A stretch of DNA of 8,431 nt from Ruminococcus flavefaciens (lineage in GTDB: Bacteria; Bacillota; Clostridia; Oscillospirales; Ruminococcaceae): positions 7,786 to 16,216 of the forward strand of contig DEBW01000104.1 in NCBI GenBank assembly GCA_002348905.1, written 5' to 3'. This document shows, one piece after another, positions 1 through 5,583 of the stretch (position 1 is its first letter; every line of letters starts with the position of its first letter). A program made the translations under genes and the position numbers. The notes beneath the pieces were generated by a model. The model searched no databases. It had not been told where the DNA came from and saw only the letters and a program-made list of their open reading frames with translations.

Positions 1-2
1 GA

Positions 3-31
3 TTGAAACGTGTTATTTCTTGATTTATTAT
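3..31 (+). promoter_or_regulatory. Likely sigma-A promoter for the DUF3987 gene
   Basis: TTGAAA (3-8) and TATTAT (26-31) each match the housekeeping consensus at five of six bases and are separated by exactly 17 bases. Transcription would start near base 38, giving a leader of about 60 bases before the ATG at 98. The leader is A-rich and ends in an AGAGGAAA ribosome site (82-89). The window begins only two bases upstream, so operators further left cannot be seen. Confidence 0.6.
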
Positions 32-97
32 AGCACATCATACGCAATCTGTCAAGAGAAATAAAAGAAAAATTACAAAAAAGAGGAAACCGACAAA

Positions 98-1543
98 ATG
101 ATTAGTATTTCATGGGGAGAACCCCGACCACTGCGGCAGAGGACAGATGCAATTCCTTTTCCGCTCGATGCTCTGCCGTCTGTCCTGCGGGATATGGCAG
201 GAGCGATCTCGGTCACGACTTCCACCGATGTTGGAATGGCAGGGACGGCTATGCTCTCGGCGGTAGGCTACTGCTTCACAGGTCTGTACAGGCTTGCAGG
301 AAAGGCAGACCACACAGAACCGCCTGTGCTGTATTCTATCATAATAGCACAGCCGTCTGAAAGAAAAAGTCCTGTGATGCACTTCATCAAAGCTCCGTTC
401 GATACCTTTGAGAGCAAGTACAACAAAGACCACCGTGAGGAGATGTACAAGGCACAGCAGGACGTAAAAGCTATTGAAGCCCGTGTCAAGGCAATGGAAA
501 AAGAGGACGAGCCTGACACCGCAGCCATAGCAAAGCTCCGTGTGCAGGCAGACAATATTCGTAATACAACTCCTATCCGTATCGCCGTTGACGATATAAC
601 GCCCGAATCCCTTGTGATTGAGCTGAGCGAGAATGATTCCCTGCTGATGATCTCGGACGAAGCCGGAATGCTTTCCAACTTCAACGGAAAGTACAACGGC
701 GGTATTCCAAACCTCGACTTGCTTCTGAAATCGTGGAACGGTGAGAAGTACATCTGCAACAGAGTTATCCGAGGGCGAACGGAAATATCCCGTCCTTATC
801 TTTCTGTTGCACTCGCAGGTCAGCCATATATCTGGGATAACATGATGAACGACACCGCTTTCAGGTCAAGCGGTCTGATCGCACGTTTCGTTCCCTGCTT
901 CGCAAAAAGCGATGTGGGAAAACGGCGGTATGATACCACTCCTATATCAAAAGAAGTCAGAGAGCAATATCACGATTTCATTCATCAGCTCCTGAAAGGA
1001 AAGAAGGATCACAATGGAGAGGAAATGATACTGCACCTGTCCCGTCATGCTTCCGAGGAATATATAGATTACTGCAATAACTATATCGAAAAAGAGATCA
1101 AGGAATCCATGTGCTGTTGTCAGGACTGGGGCGGAAAGTTTCACGGGCTGATACTTCGGATAGCCTGTATCCTGCATTGTGCGGACTGCTGTTCCAGAGG
1201 TGTTGAGCCGTCCGATGAAAGCGTGAACCATGATACGCTTGTGAGGGCTTTCAATATCGCTCACTATTACCGCTATCAGGCGATATACGGTTTCAGCGTG
1301 AATGCTCCCGATAGTAACATTATCAAGGCTGAGAAGATAATCCAGATATTCAAGACAAAGAACATCAGACAGGGCTTGAAATCCGACCTCTATCACGCCT
1401 GCCGATGCAATCTTTTCCCCAGTGCAAAGGACTTCTACTCGGCACTTGATACGCTCGCTGAGTACGGCTATGTAGCCTACGAAAATGTGACCGCTGCCAA
1501 CAACAAAAAGGCTCAGATGGTTCATGTGAATCCTCATATCTGA
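98..1543 (+). CDS. DUF3987-type helicase/primase-like ATPase of a mobile element
   Basis: The 481-residue protein resembles the DUF3987 (YfjI-like) family, common in plasmids and integrative elements and thought to act as a replicative helicase or primase partner. Visible features are a degenerate Walker A loop, QPSERKSP (residues 85-92), lacking the usual first glycine as is frequent in this family; a charged, probably coiled-coil stretch (about 110-152) inserted after it; a Walker B-like LLMISDEAG (182-190); a sensor-like SVALAGQP (236-243); and SSGLIARF (257-264), whose arginine could be the finger residue. The C-terminal region (about 400-481) looks like a winged-helix domain. AGAGGAAA lies about 8 bases before the ATG. 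Length fits a complete protein. It heads the + strand module and probably supports replication of the excised element. The family call is from motif recognition; the exact activity is inferred. Confidence 0.8.
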   Translation: MISISWGEPRPLRQRTDAIPFPLDALPSVLRDMAGAISVTTSTDVGMAGTAMLSAVGYCFTGLYRLAGKADHTEPPVLYSIIIAQPSERKSPVMHFIKAPFDTFESKYNKDHREEMYKAQQDVKAIEARVKAMEKEDEPDTAAIAKLRVQADNIRNTTPIRIAVDDITPESLVIELSENDSLLMISDEAGMLSNFNGKYNGGIPNLDLLLKSWNGEKYICNRVIRGRTEISRPYLSVALAGQPYIWDNMMNDTAFRSSGLIARFVPCFAKSDVGKRRYDTTPISKEVREQYHDFIHQLLKGKKDHNGEEMILHLSRHASEEYIDYCNNYIEKEIKESMCCCQDWGGKFHGLILRIACILHCADCCSRGVEPSDESVNHDTLVRAFNIAHYYRYQAIYGFSVNAPDSNIIKAEKIIQIFKTKNIRQGLKSDLYHACRCNLFPSAKDFYSALDTLAEYGYVAYENVTAANNKKAQMVHVNPHI

Positions 1544-1554
1544 ATCCCGTTGGA

Positions 1555-1652
1555 TTTTGTGGTTTTTGTGGTGGCTGACATTGAAATGGCGGTATAGCGA
1601 CTTTTGCAAGAGACAGACCTGAATGTTGGTTGCCGGCGGTTGATGTTGGTTG
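1555..1652 (+). repeat. Two pairs of short direct repeats between the ATPase gene and the small gene
   Basis: TTTTGTGGT occurs twice in perfect tandem (1555-1563 and 1564-1572), and ATGTTGGTTG occurs twice 20 bases apart (1623-1632 and 1643-1652). The 138-base gap between genes is G- and T-rich on this strand. Such repeats beside a replication ATPase could be iterons, but they could equally be remnants of a longer coding end of the upstream gene. Function unknown. Confidence 0.4.
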
Positions 1653-1681
1653 AGCATTTTTGCGGAAAGGAGGTGACGTGT

Positions 1682-1864
1682 ATGCCCGATATGGAAAAGG
1701 TTGAAAAGCTGACTTCTATCCTTGAAGAAAGAAGCGGTCTGGATGTTCGTGAAGCGGTAGTTCGTTTCTACAACTATCTATCAATCGAAGAGACCAGAAT
1801 TTATGATAAGGAGACAGACTATCTGCTTGACACGCTCGGTGTTGAGATTGAGCTGCCGTTCTGA
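1682..1864 (+). CDS. Small acidic protein of unknown function (60 residues)
   Basis: I do not recognise this protein. The start at 1682 is chosen because an almost perfect ribosome site, AAAGGAGGTGA (1666-1676), lies 8 bases upstream of this ATG; the same frame is open further left only from a TTG at 1604 with no ribosome site. The product (MPDMEKVEKLTSILEERSGL at its N-terminus) is acidic and probably helical, with no signal peptide or membrane segment. It sits 138 bases after the ATPase gene on the same strand and before the hairpin-rich transfer-origin candidate, so it may be made from the same transcript. Small genes in this place of mobilizable elements are often relaxase accessory, copy-control or regulatory proteins; which applies here is not visible. 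The strong ribosome site argues that it is truly translated. Confidence 0.6.
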   Translation: MPDMEKVEKLTSILEERSGLDVREAVVRFYNYLSIEETRIYDKETDYLLDTLGVEIELPF

Positions 1865-1876
1865 TTCAGGATAGCG

Positions 1877-1900
1877 AACTTGGACATTTTTGTCCGAGTT
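1877..1900 (+). terminator. Hairpin after the 60-residue gene, possible terminator
   Basis: AACTTGGACA pairs with TGTCCGAGTT over 10 base pairs (one G-T wobble) around a TTTT loop, 12 bases after the stop codon. No T-run follows (AAAATTTG instead), so it would be a weak intrinsic terminator; it could also be an mRNA-end stabiliser or part of the structured transfer region that follows. Confidence 0.4.
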
Positions 1901-1922
1901 AAAATTTGAGGATAATCGCATA

Positions 1923-1996
1923 GACTTTAGCTCACTTTTGAGTGAAAAAGTCATGAGCAGAATCATCATTTTTGAAATGCTGATTTTCAAAAAATG
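1923..1996. repeat. Two consecutive AT-rich hairpins in the intergenic region
   Basis: Hairpin one (1923-1952) has GACTTT pairing with AAAGTC outside and TCACT with AGTGA inside around a TTTG loop. Hairpin two (1967-1996) pairs CATTTTTGAAA with TTTCAAAAAATG with a single bulged A and a short loop. Single-strand structures of this density in front of a relaxase gene suit a strand-transfer or single-strand origin, but no known consensus is matched. Confidence 0.4.
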
Positions 1997-2055
1997 TAAT
2001 GCGGATTTTTGAATAAATGCGCCCACATTTTCGGCTGCTCCGTCAGCCATTCTTT

Positions 2056-2237
2056 TCCCGTCAGGGATAGCCCCGCAGGGCGGAGTAGTTCTTGGGGCGG
2101 TCTTATGCTGCCGCAAGTACTACGGAGTTACAAGCGGCGCTCTGCACCGTTGTAACCGCTGCTCCGCAGCTTTTTTCCTGCGACCATCACTTGTGTCGTT
2201 CAGGGAAAATTGCCCGTCAGGGCTTCCGCCTCAGCGG
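2056..2237. other. oriT: Candidate origin of transfer (oriT), hairpin cluster upstream of the relaxase
   Basis: This gene-free, GC-rich segment holds TCCC-GTCA-GGGA (2056-2067), GCCC-CGCA-GGGC (2070-2081), an imperfect inverted repeat GTTACAA(G)CGG / CCGTTGTAAC (2127-2156), GCTGC-TCC-GCAGC followed by six T (2158-2176), GCCC-GTCA-GGGC (2212-2223) and CCGC-CTCA-GCGG (2226-2237). MobV relaxases act at inverted repeats close upstream of their own gene, and the relaxase begins at 2323. The 2127-2156 repeat is the best candidate for the recognised structure. The T-tailed hairpin at 2158 could also stop transcription entering from the left. Nick position is not identifiable by eye. Confidence 0.5.
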
Positions 2238-2266
2238 TCATGAAAGGAGTTGATGCCTATGATTTT

Positions 2267-2326
2267 ATGATTGGATTTCATAGAAAGAGAGAAGCAAATC
2301 CAATGAACAAGAAAGGCGAATTATGA
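2267..2326 (+). CDS. Possible 19-residue leader peptide coupled to the relaxase gene
   Basis: A tiny frame reading MIGFHRKREANPMNKKGEL ends in a TGA that overlaps the ATG of the relaxase gene as ATGA (2323-2326). Its own ATG overlaps as ATGA (2267-2270) with the stop of a still shorter frame starting at 2259 (MIL) or 2253 (MPMIL), which has a good ribosome site AAAGGAG (2243-2249), nine bases before 2259. The arrangement would let ribosomes hand over from one frame to the next and make relaxase output depend on translation of the leader. The relaxase also has only a modest ribosome site of its own (GAAAGGCG, 2311-2318). Peptide sequence itself is unrecognised; coupling may matter more than the product. 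Confidence 0.35.
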   Translation: MIGFHRKREANPMNKKGEL

Positions 2327-3615
2327 AAGAGAAAAGAATCTCATTCGGACAGGGCAAGGGTTCGATTGCCCATAACAATCGGGAGTTCGTTGCGGACAAT
2401 GTTGATGTATTCCGCACACCCGATAATATTACTTTCGTGTGTCAGCCGATAGGCGAAGCATACGATCAGCTTTTTGCTGAATCCACCGAGCGTTACAATG
2501 CAAAGCAGAGGCGGAATGACAGGAAGGTTCACGGCAGCTACTATGAGCATCTTTTCGGAGTGAAGCCCTGCAACACAGTCCGCACCGCTGCCGACAAGCG
2601 TAAGAGTTTCTATGAGGACGTTGTTCAGATCGGCAAAAAAGAAGATTCGGGATACGGCACCGAGGACTTTCAGCTTGTGGCTGATTGCCTGAAAGAGTAC
2701 ATGGAAGGTTTCCAGAATCGCAACCCGAACTTCTATGTTTTCAATGCCGTTCTGCACATGGACGAAGCAACCCCACACCTGCATATTGACTACATTCCTG
2801 TCGGGCATTATAAGCGTGGTCAGGACGTTCAGAACGGTATCGCCCAGGCTCTCAAAGAGATGGGCTACGGCGAGGGCAAAATGGCGATTGCCAAATGGAG
2901 AGCTGCCGAGGTCGAGGTGCTGAATAAGATATGTCTTGAACACGGTATCAAACCCCTTGAACCTGAAAAGGCAAGAGGGACATTAGAGATACCTGAGTAC
3001 AAGGAAAAACGTAGACAGGCTGACGAGTTGGCAGAGCAAAACGCTCAGGTCGAAGCGGAGCTATCGGAGAAGCAGGCAAAGAGCGAAAAGCTCGATAAGG
3101 AGATCGAGAAAAAGCTCGCTCAGGTCAAGGTCATTCTCAACTATATCCCTGATTACGAAAAGGAGTTCAAGATCGAGGACGATTGCAAGCAGCTCTGCGA
3201 TGAGCTTGGCGGACTGCTCGACGGCAAGCTGTCCATTATGAGAAATAAGGACAGCATCGTTGCTAAGGTGCAGAAGCTCTGTCAGCTCGTCAAAAAGGTC
3301 AATGACAATGCCCACAAGTCGGGCAATACGATCTATTCACTTCACGAAAAGCTCGATGCCACGCTGAAAGAGTGCGATGATGTCCGCCAGAGGTTAAAGC
3401 GTACTTCGGGAGAATGCTCGGAGCTTCGCCGTGACAATTCAGCTCTGCAAGCACAGGTAGATGAGCTGACGGAGTTTGTGAGCCTGCTGAAACGCTACGA
3501 ACCGCAGAAATACGCTGAGGTCAGACAGACACAGGAATATATCCACACTCAGCGTGAACAGGAAGTACAGCAACAGTTCACCACCAGAAAGAAAAAGTCG
3601 TGGGGACTGGAATAA
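2323..3615 (+). CDS. mobV: MobV/Pre-family plasmid mobilization relaxase
   Basis: This 430-residue protein belongs to the Mob/Pre family of relaxases, which nick one DNA strand at the transfer origin and stay attached to its 5' end during conjugation driven by a helper element. The family signature is clear at residues 141-157: NAVLHMDEATPHLHIDY, with H145, D147, E148 and the metal-binding H152 and H154. The N-terminus carries HNNREF (17-22), a conserved N-terminal histidine/asparagine/arginine cluster, and a basic stretch NAKQRRNDRK (59-68). The last 200 residues are long helices, likely coiled coil (about 225-270 and 340-390), as usual for dimerisation in this family, ending in a basic tail. 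Length is normal, so it seems intact. The ATG at 2323 overlaps a leader frame. No coupling protein or type IV secretion gene is visible, consistent with a mobilizable rather than self-transmissible element. Confidence 0.92.
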   Translation: MKEKRISFGQGKGSIAHNNREFVADNVDVFRTPDNITFVCQPIGEAYDQLFAESTERYNAKQRRNDRKVHGSYYEHLFGVKPCNTVRTAADKRKSFYEDVVQIGKKEDSGYGTEDFQLVADCLKEYMEGFQNRNPNFYVFNAVLHMDEATPHLHIDYIPVGHYKRGQDVQNGIAQALKEMGYGEGKMAIAKWRAAEVEVLNKICLEHGIKPLEPEKARGTLEIPEYKEKRRQADELAEQNAQVEAELSEKQAKSEKLDKEIEKKLAQVKVILNYIPDYEKEFKIEDDCKQLCDELGGLLDGKLSIMRNKDSIVAKVQKLCQLVKKVNDNAHKSGNTIYSLHEKLDATLKECDDVRQRLKRTSGECSELRRDNSALQAQVDELTEFVSLLKRYEPQKYAEVRQTQEYIHTQREQEVQQQFTTRKKKSWGLE

Positions 3616-3632
3616 TATACAACAAGATAGAA

Positions 3633-3651
3633 AGCAGGGGAAGTACCTGCT
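3633..3651 (+). promoter_or_regulatory. Small hairpin before the HTH gene
   Basis: AGCAGG (3633-3638) pairs with CCTGCT (3646-3651) around a seven-base loop. It ends directly before the first of two possible ATG codons (3652) and would bury the AGGGGA that could serve that start. This leaves the GGAGGG at 3654-3659 exposed for the ATG at 3664, which is one reason for preferring the later start. Confidence 0.3.
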
Positions 3652-3663
3652 ATGGAGGGAATA

Positions 3664-3957
3664 ATGACTACAAATCGTAAGAACGAGCTTATCGCTCAGC
3701 TCGTAAATATCCTGAGCGAACTTATCGAAGCCAATGATTCCGAACAGGTGTCTGAGGTCAAGCCCGATGCCGTGGAGATGCTCACCGTCCGTGAGTGTAC
3801 CGAAGCAGTCAAGGGACTGTCAGAGCATACTGTCCGTAAGCTGATCGCCCAAGGAAAGCTCCCTTACCTGAGAGCCGGAGACGGCGTTAAGGGGAAGATG
3901 CTCATCAACAAGGCTGATCTGCTTGCCTACTTCAACGGACAGACAGCGAACAGATAA
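3664..3957 (+). CDS. xis: Small helix-turn-helix DNA-binding protein, excisionase type
   Basis: The 97-residue product has a C-terminal winged helix-turn-helix of the excisionase/MerR-like type (HTH_17 style) at about residues 39-92: MLTVRECTEAV, then SEHTVRKLIAQGKLPYLRAG, then a wing and INKADLLAYF. The N-terminal 38 residues are an acidic helical extension. Such proteins bend DNA at the ends of integrative elements and favour excision by the neighbouring tyrosine recombinase, and may regulate it. The gene sits 48 bases after the relaxase and 204 bases before the integrase on the same strand, the usual xis-int order. Start 3664 has GGAGGG five bases upstream; an in-frame ATG at 3652 would add four residues. 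Excisionase function is inferred from fold and place; a pure transcription regulator is the alternative. Confidence 0.7.
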   Translation: MTTNRKNELIAQLVNILSELIEANDSEQVSEVKPDAVEMLTVRECTEAVKGLSEHTVRKLIAQGKLPYLRAGDGVKGKMLINKADLLAYFNGQTANR

Positions 3958-3974
3958 TTCTGTACGCTGAGAAC

Positions 3975-3989
3975 GGCGATTTTACGCTG
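3975..3989 (+). repeat. GGCGATTTTACG motif, partly repeated near the integration core
   Basis: GGCGATTTTACGCTG occurs here between the HTH gene and the integrase. A close relative, GGCGATTTAACG (11 of 12), forms the inner part of the hairpin at 5414-5425 just before the tRNA-like core, and GGCTGTTTTACGCTG (13 of 15) lies at 5918-5932. A second ACGCTG plus AACGGC pair lies immediately left (3964-3978). They could be protein-binding sites for the integrase or HTH protein, but three loose copies may be chance. Confidence 0.2.
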
Positions 3990-4036
3990 TTTGAACGGCA
4001 ACAGACAGAAAATCCACAAACACCATAGAACAAAGG

Positions 4037-4140
4037 ACATAGATTTCGGCATACTCCCGAAAAAGATAGAAAAAACTCTTGACAAAAGCCCGATAGTGCG
4101 CTAACATTAGAGTAACAGGAGTATGCCATAAAATCTATGT
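4037..4140. promoter_or_regulatory. Long inverted repeat flanking the integrase promoter
   Basis: The left arm, ACATAGATTT-c-GGCATACTCC (4037-4057), is matched by the right arm, GGAGTATGCC-ata-AAATCTATGT (4118-4140): two blocks of ten perfectly paired bases separated by one base on one side and three on the other. The 60 bases between the arms (4058-4117) contain the predicted integrase promoter. RNA entering from the left would fold the arms into a long hairpin ending 7 bases before the integrase ribosome site (4147-4153), while RNA started at the internal promoter would carry only the right arm. Alternatives are a two-site operator, integrase arm sites, or an invertible promoter; the unequal centres speak against simple inversion. 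Confidence 0.7.
4079..4107 (+). promoter_or_regulatory. Likely integrase promoter
   Basis: A perfect TTGACA (4079-4084) is followed after exactly 17 bases by TAACAT (4102-4107), four of six matches to the consensus. Transcription would start near 4113-4115, just before the right arm of the flanking inverted repeat, giving a leader of about 48 bases. The weak -10 would suit a promoter that needs activation or is kept low. Confidence 0.55.
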
Positions 4141-4161
4141 TGACAGAAAGGGAATCAACCT

Positions 4162-5361
4162 ATGGCTACGATAAGAAAAAGAGGAAACTCCTATCAGATC
4201 AGAGTTTCCTGCGGATATGATACATCAGGTAATCAGGTCGTTCAGACTATGACTTGGAAGCCTGCGGAGAACATGACCGCCAAACAGGTGGAGAAAGAGC
4301 TTCAGAAGCAGGCAATCCTCTTTGAGGACAAGTGCATGAAAGGTCAGGTCACTGCGAATATCAAGTTTCAGGACTTTGCCGAACAGTGGTTTGAAGAATA
4401 CGCTAAACTCAACCTCAGAAATACGTCCTATGAGCGTATGAAACAGCTCACTGTGAGGGTATATCCTGCGATCGGACACCTCAGACTTGACAAGATCACC
4501 AGCCGTCATATCCAGCAGTTTATCAACGATCTGGCACTTAACGGCAAAAGCCTGAAAAACGGCAGACCGCTGTCGAGAAAGACAGCCGTTCATCACCTCA
4601 GCTTCATCAGCGACGTGTTCAGCTACGCTGTGAAGATGGAAATGCTCACCGATAACCCCTGCAAGCGTGTTACCGTTCCGAAGGGCGAGAAGAAGGAGAA
4701 GGACATCTACACTCTCGAAGAAGTCGCACAGCTCTTTCAGCTCCTTGAAACCGCACCGCTGAAATACCGCACTTTCTTTACTTTGGCGATATACAGCGGA
4801 TTCAGACGTGGAGAAATGCTCGGCTTGGAGTGGAAGGACATTGACTGGGAGCATAATGTTATCAGCGTCCGCAGGACGAGCAATTACACCGCTTCAAAAG
4901 GTATCTATACCGACACTACGAAAACAAAGAAGTCTCAGCGTTCACTGAAATTTCCTCAGAGCGTCATGGACTTGCTCCGTGAGTATAAAGCGGAACAGGA
5001 CGAGGAGCGTATAAAGCTCGGCACGAAATGGCAGGACTACGACCGCCTGTTCGTGAAGTGGGACGGCAGACCGATGAACAACAACACACCGTATTTCTGG
5101 CTCAAAGAATTCTGTGAAGAAAACAATTTCCGCTTCTGTGATATACACTCCCTGCGACACTTCTATGCCTCAGCTCTCATCAACGAGGGCGTTGACGCAG
5201 CCACCGTGTCAGGAGCGTTAGGTCACTCGACGATAACTACCACGACTTCTATCTACTGTCATGTGTTCAATCAGGCTCAGGCGAGGGCAGGAGATGCTAT
5301 CGCATCGGTGCTTGACTTCAAGAAGCATGACACGGACAAAGGACAGCCCGAAGCTGTATAA
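4162..5361 (+). CDS. int: Tyrosine recombinase/integrase of an integrative element
   Basis: The 399-residue protein is a phage-type tyrosine integrase, like those of Tn916-related and other Firmicute elements. It inserts and excises the element by recombination between short identical core sites. N-terminal residues 1-50 (MATIRKRGNSYQIRVSCGYD and following) form the arm-DNA-binding domain; about 65-165 is the helical core-binding domain; about 180-385 is catalytic. All catalytic positions are visible: R215 in YSGFRRGEMLGL, a lysine in the TKTKKSQ turn (K256 or K257), H329 and R332 in DIHSLRH, H355 in GALGHS, and the nucleophile Y365 in SIYCHV. It therefore looks active. AAAGGGA (4147-4153) lies eight bases before the ATG. 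Its attachment core is probably the tRNA-like segment 85 bases after its stop. Confidence 0.95.
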   Translation: MATIRKRGNSYQIRVSCGYDTSGNQVVQTMTWKPAENMTAKQVEKELQKQAILFEDKCMKGQVTANIKFQDFAEQWFEEYAKLNLRNTSYERMKQLTVRVYPAIGHLRLDKITSRHIQQFINDLALNGKSLKNGRPLSRKTAVHHLSFISDVFSYAVKMEMLTDNPCKRVTVPKGEKKEKDIYTLEEVAQLFQLLETAPLKYRTFFTLAIYSGFRRGEMLGLEWKDIDWEHNVISVRRTSNYTASKGIYTDTTKTKKSQRSLKFPQSVMDLLREYKAEQDEERIKLGTKWQDYDRLFVKWDGRPMNNNTPYFWLKEFCEENNFRFCDIHSLRHFYASALINEGVDAATVSGALGHSTITTTTSIYCHVFNQAQARAGDAIASVLDFKKHDTDKGQPEAV

Positions 5362-5378
5362 AGGACAAGTAAAGGACA
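5338..5378 (+). repeat. Three AAAGGACA repeats at the end of the integrase gene
   Basis: AAAGGACA occurs at 5338-5345, 5360-5367 and 5371-5378, start-to-start spacings of 22 and 11 bases, i.e. two and one helical turns. A fourth copy lies at 4032-4039, touching the left arm of the integrase-promoter inverted repeat. Such helically phased repeats 70-110 bases from the core are typical for sites bound by the N-terminal arm domain of tyrosine integrases. The first copy is inside the coding region and the lysine-aspartate codon pair makes AAGGAC common in genes, so the evidence is moderate. Confidence 0.4.
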
Positions 5379-5394
5379 GAAGCCGATACGGGAT

Positions 5395-5436
5395 AAAAAA
5401 ATAACTCAGAAATGGCGATTTAACGTCATTTCTGAG
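5395..5436 (-). terminator. Hairpin with T-tail on the minus strand after the integrase
   Basis: CTCAGAAATG (5405-5414) pairs perfectly with CATTTCTGAG (5427-5436); a G-T wobble and two more pairs extend the stem inward to 13 pairs around a six-base loop. On the - strand it is followed by TTATTTTTTT, making a proper intrinsic terminator against transcription from the right. On the + strand no T-run follows, so it would stop integrase transcripts poorly. Being 10 bases from the attachment core, it may also have a role in recombination. Confidence 0.6.
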
Positions 5437-5445
5437 CCTTGTGTG

Positions 5446-5468
5446 TGGTGACCCGTACGGGAATTGAA
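5446..5468 (-). other. att: Attachment-site core identical to a tRNA 3' end
   Basis: Read on the - strand this is TTCAATT (a 7-base T-loop), CCCGT (T-stem strand), ACGGGTC (7-base acceptor strand), discriminator A and CCA: exactly the last 23 bases of a tRNA including CCA. The acceptor would begin GACCCGT, which fits some Firmicute tRNA-Lys genes, but the anticodon region is absent, so identity is a guess. The partner T-stem strand ACGGG and everything 5' of it are missing (AAGTC follows on the + strand). Integrases of this type use tRNA 3' ends as targets, and this copy lies 85 bases after the integrase stop. Its centre CCCGTACGGG (5452-5461) is a perfect palindrome. Confidence 0.75.
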
Positions 5469-5583
5469 AGTCAAAATGGACGTTTTCTTGCATCTTGTGA
5501 TTATTGGATTTTGCCTGTATTACGCAATTTTGAAGCAATTTACAGAAAACGCTTTTTTCTGGTTTTTAGTGCTTTTTCTTAAC

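Noticed and set aside
1..9. GATTGAAAC at the window edge, resembling the 3' end of many CRISPR repeats
   Set aside because: A single 9-base match with no second copy anywhere in the window; its TTGAAA is better explained as a -35 box.
947..1657. Minus-strand 236-codon frame opposite the ATPase gene
   Set aside because: Shadow of the real + strand gene; no ribosome site and no protein-like motif.
1604..1681. N-terminal extension of the 60-residue gene from a TTG start
   Set aside because: No ribosome site there, whereas the ATG at 1682 has an almost perfect one at ideal spacing.
2341..2943. Minus-strand 200-codon frame opposite the relaxase gene
   Set aside because: It lies fully antisense to the relaxase, including the conserved histidine motif, so it is a shadow.
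4058..4117. Confident call of an invertible, phase-variable integrase promoter
   Set aside because: The arms have centres of different length (1 versus 3 bases), unlike the identical repeats usual for invertible segments; kept only as an alternative.
5446..5468. Calling an actual tRNA gene here
   Set aside because: Only the 3' end is present; the T-stem partner, anticodon arm, D arm and 5' acceptor strand are absent on the flank.
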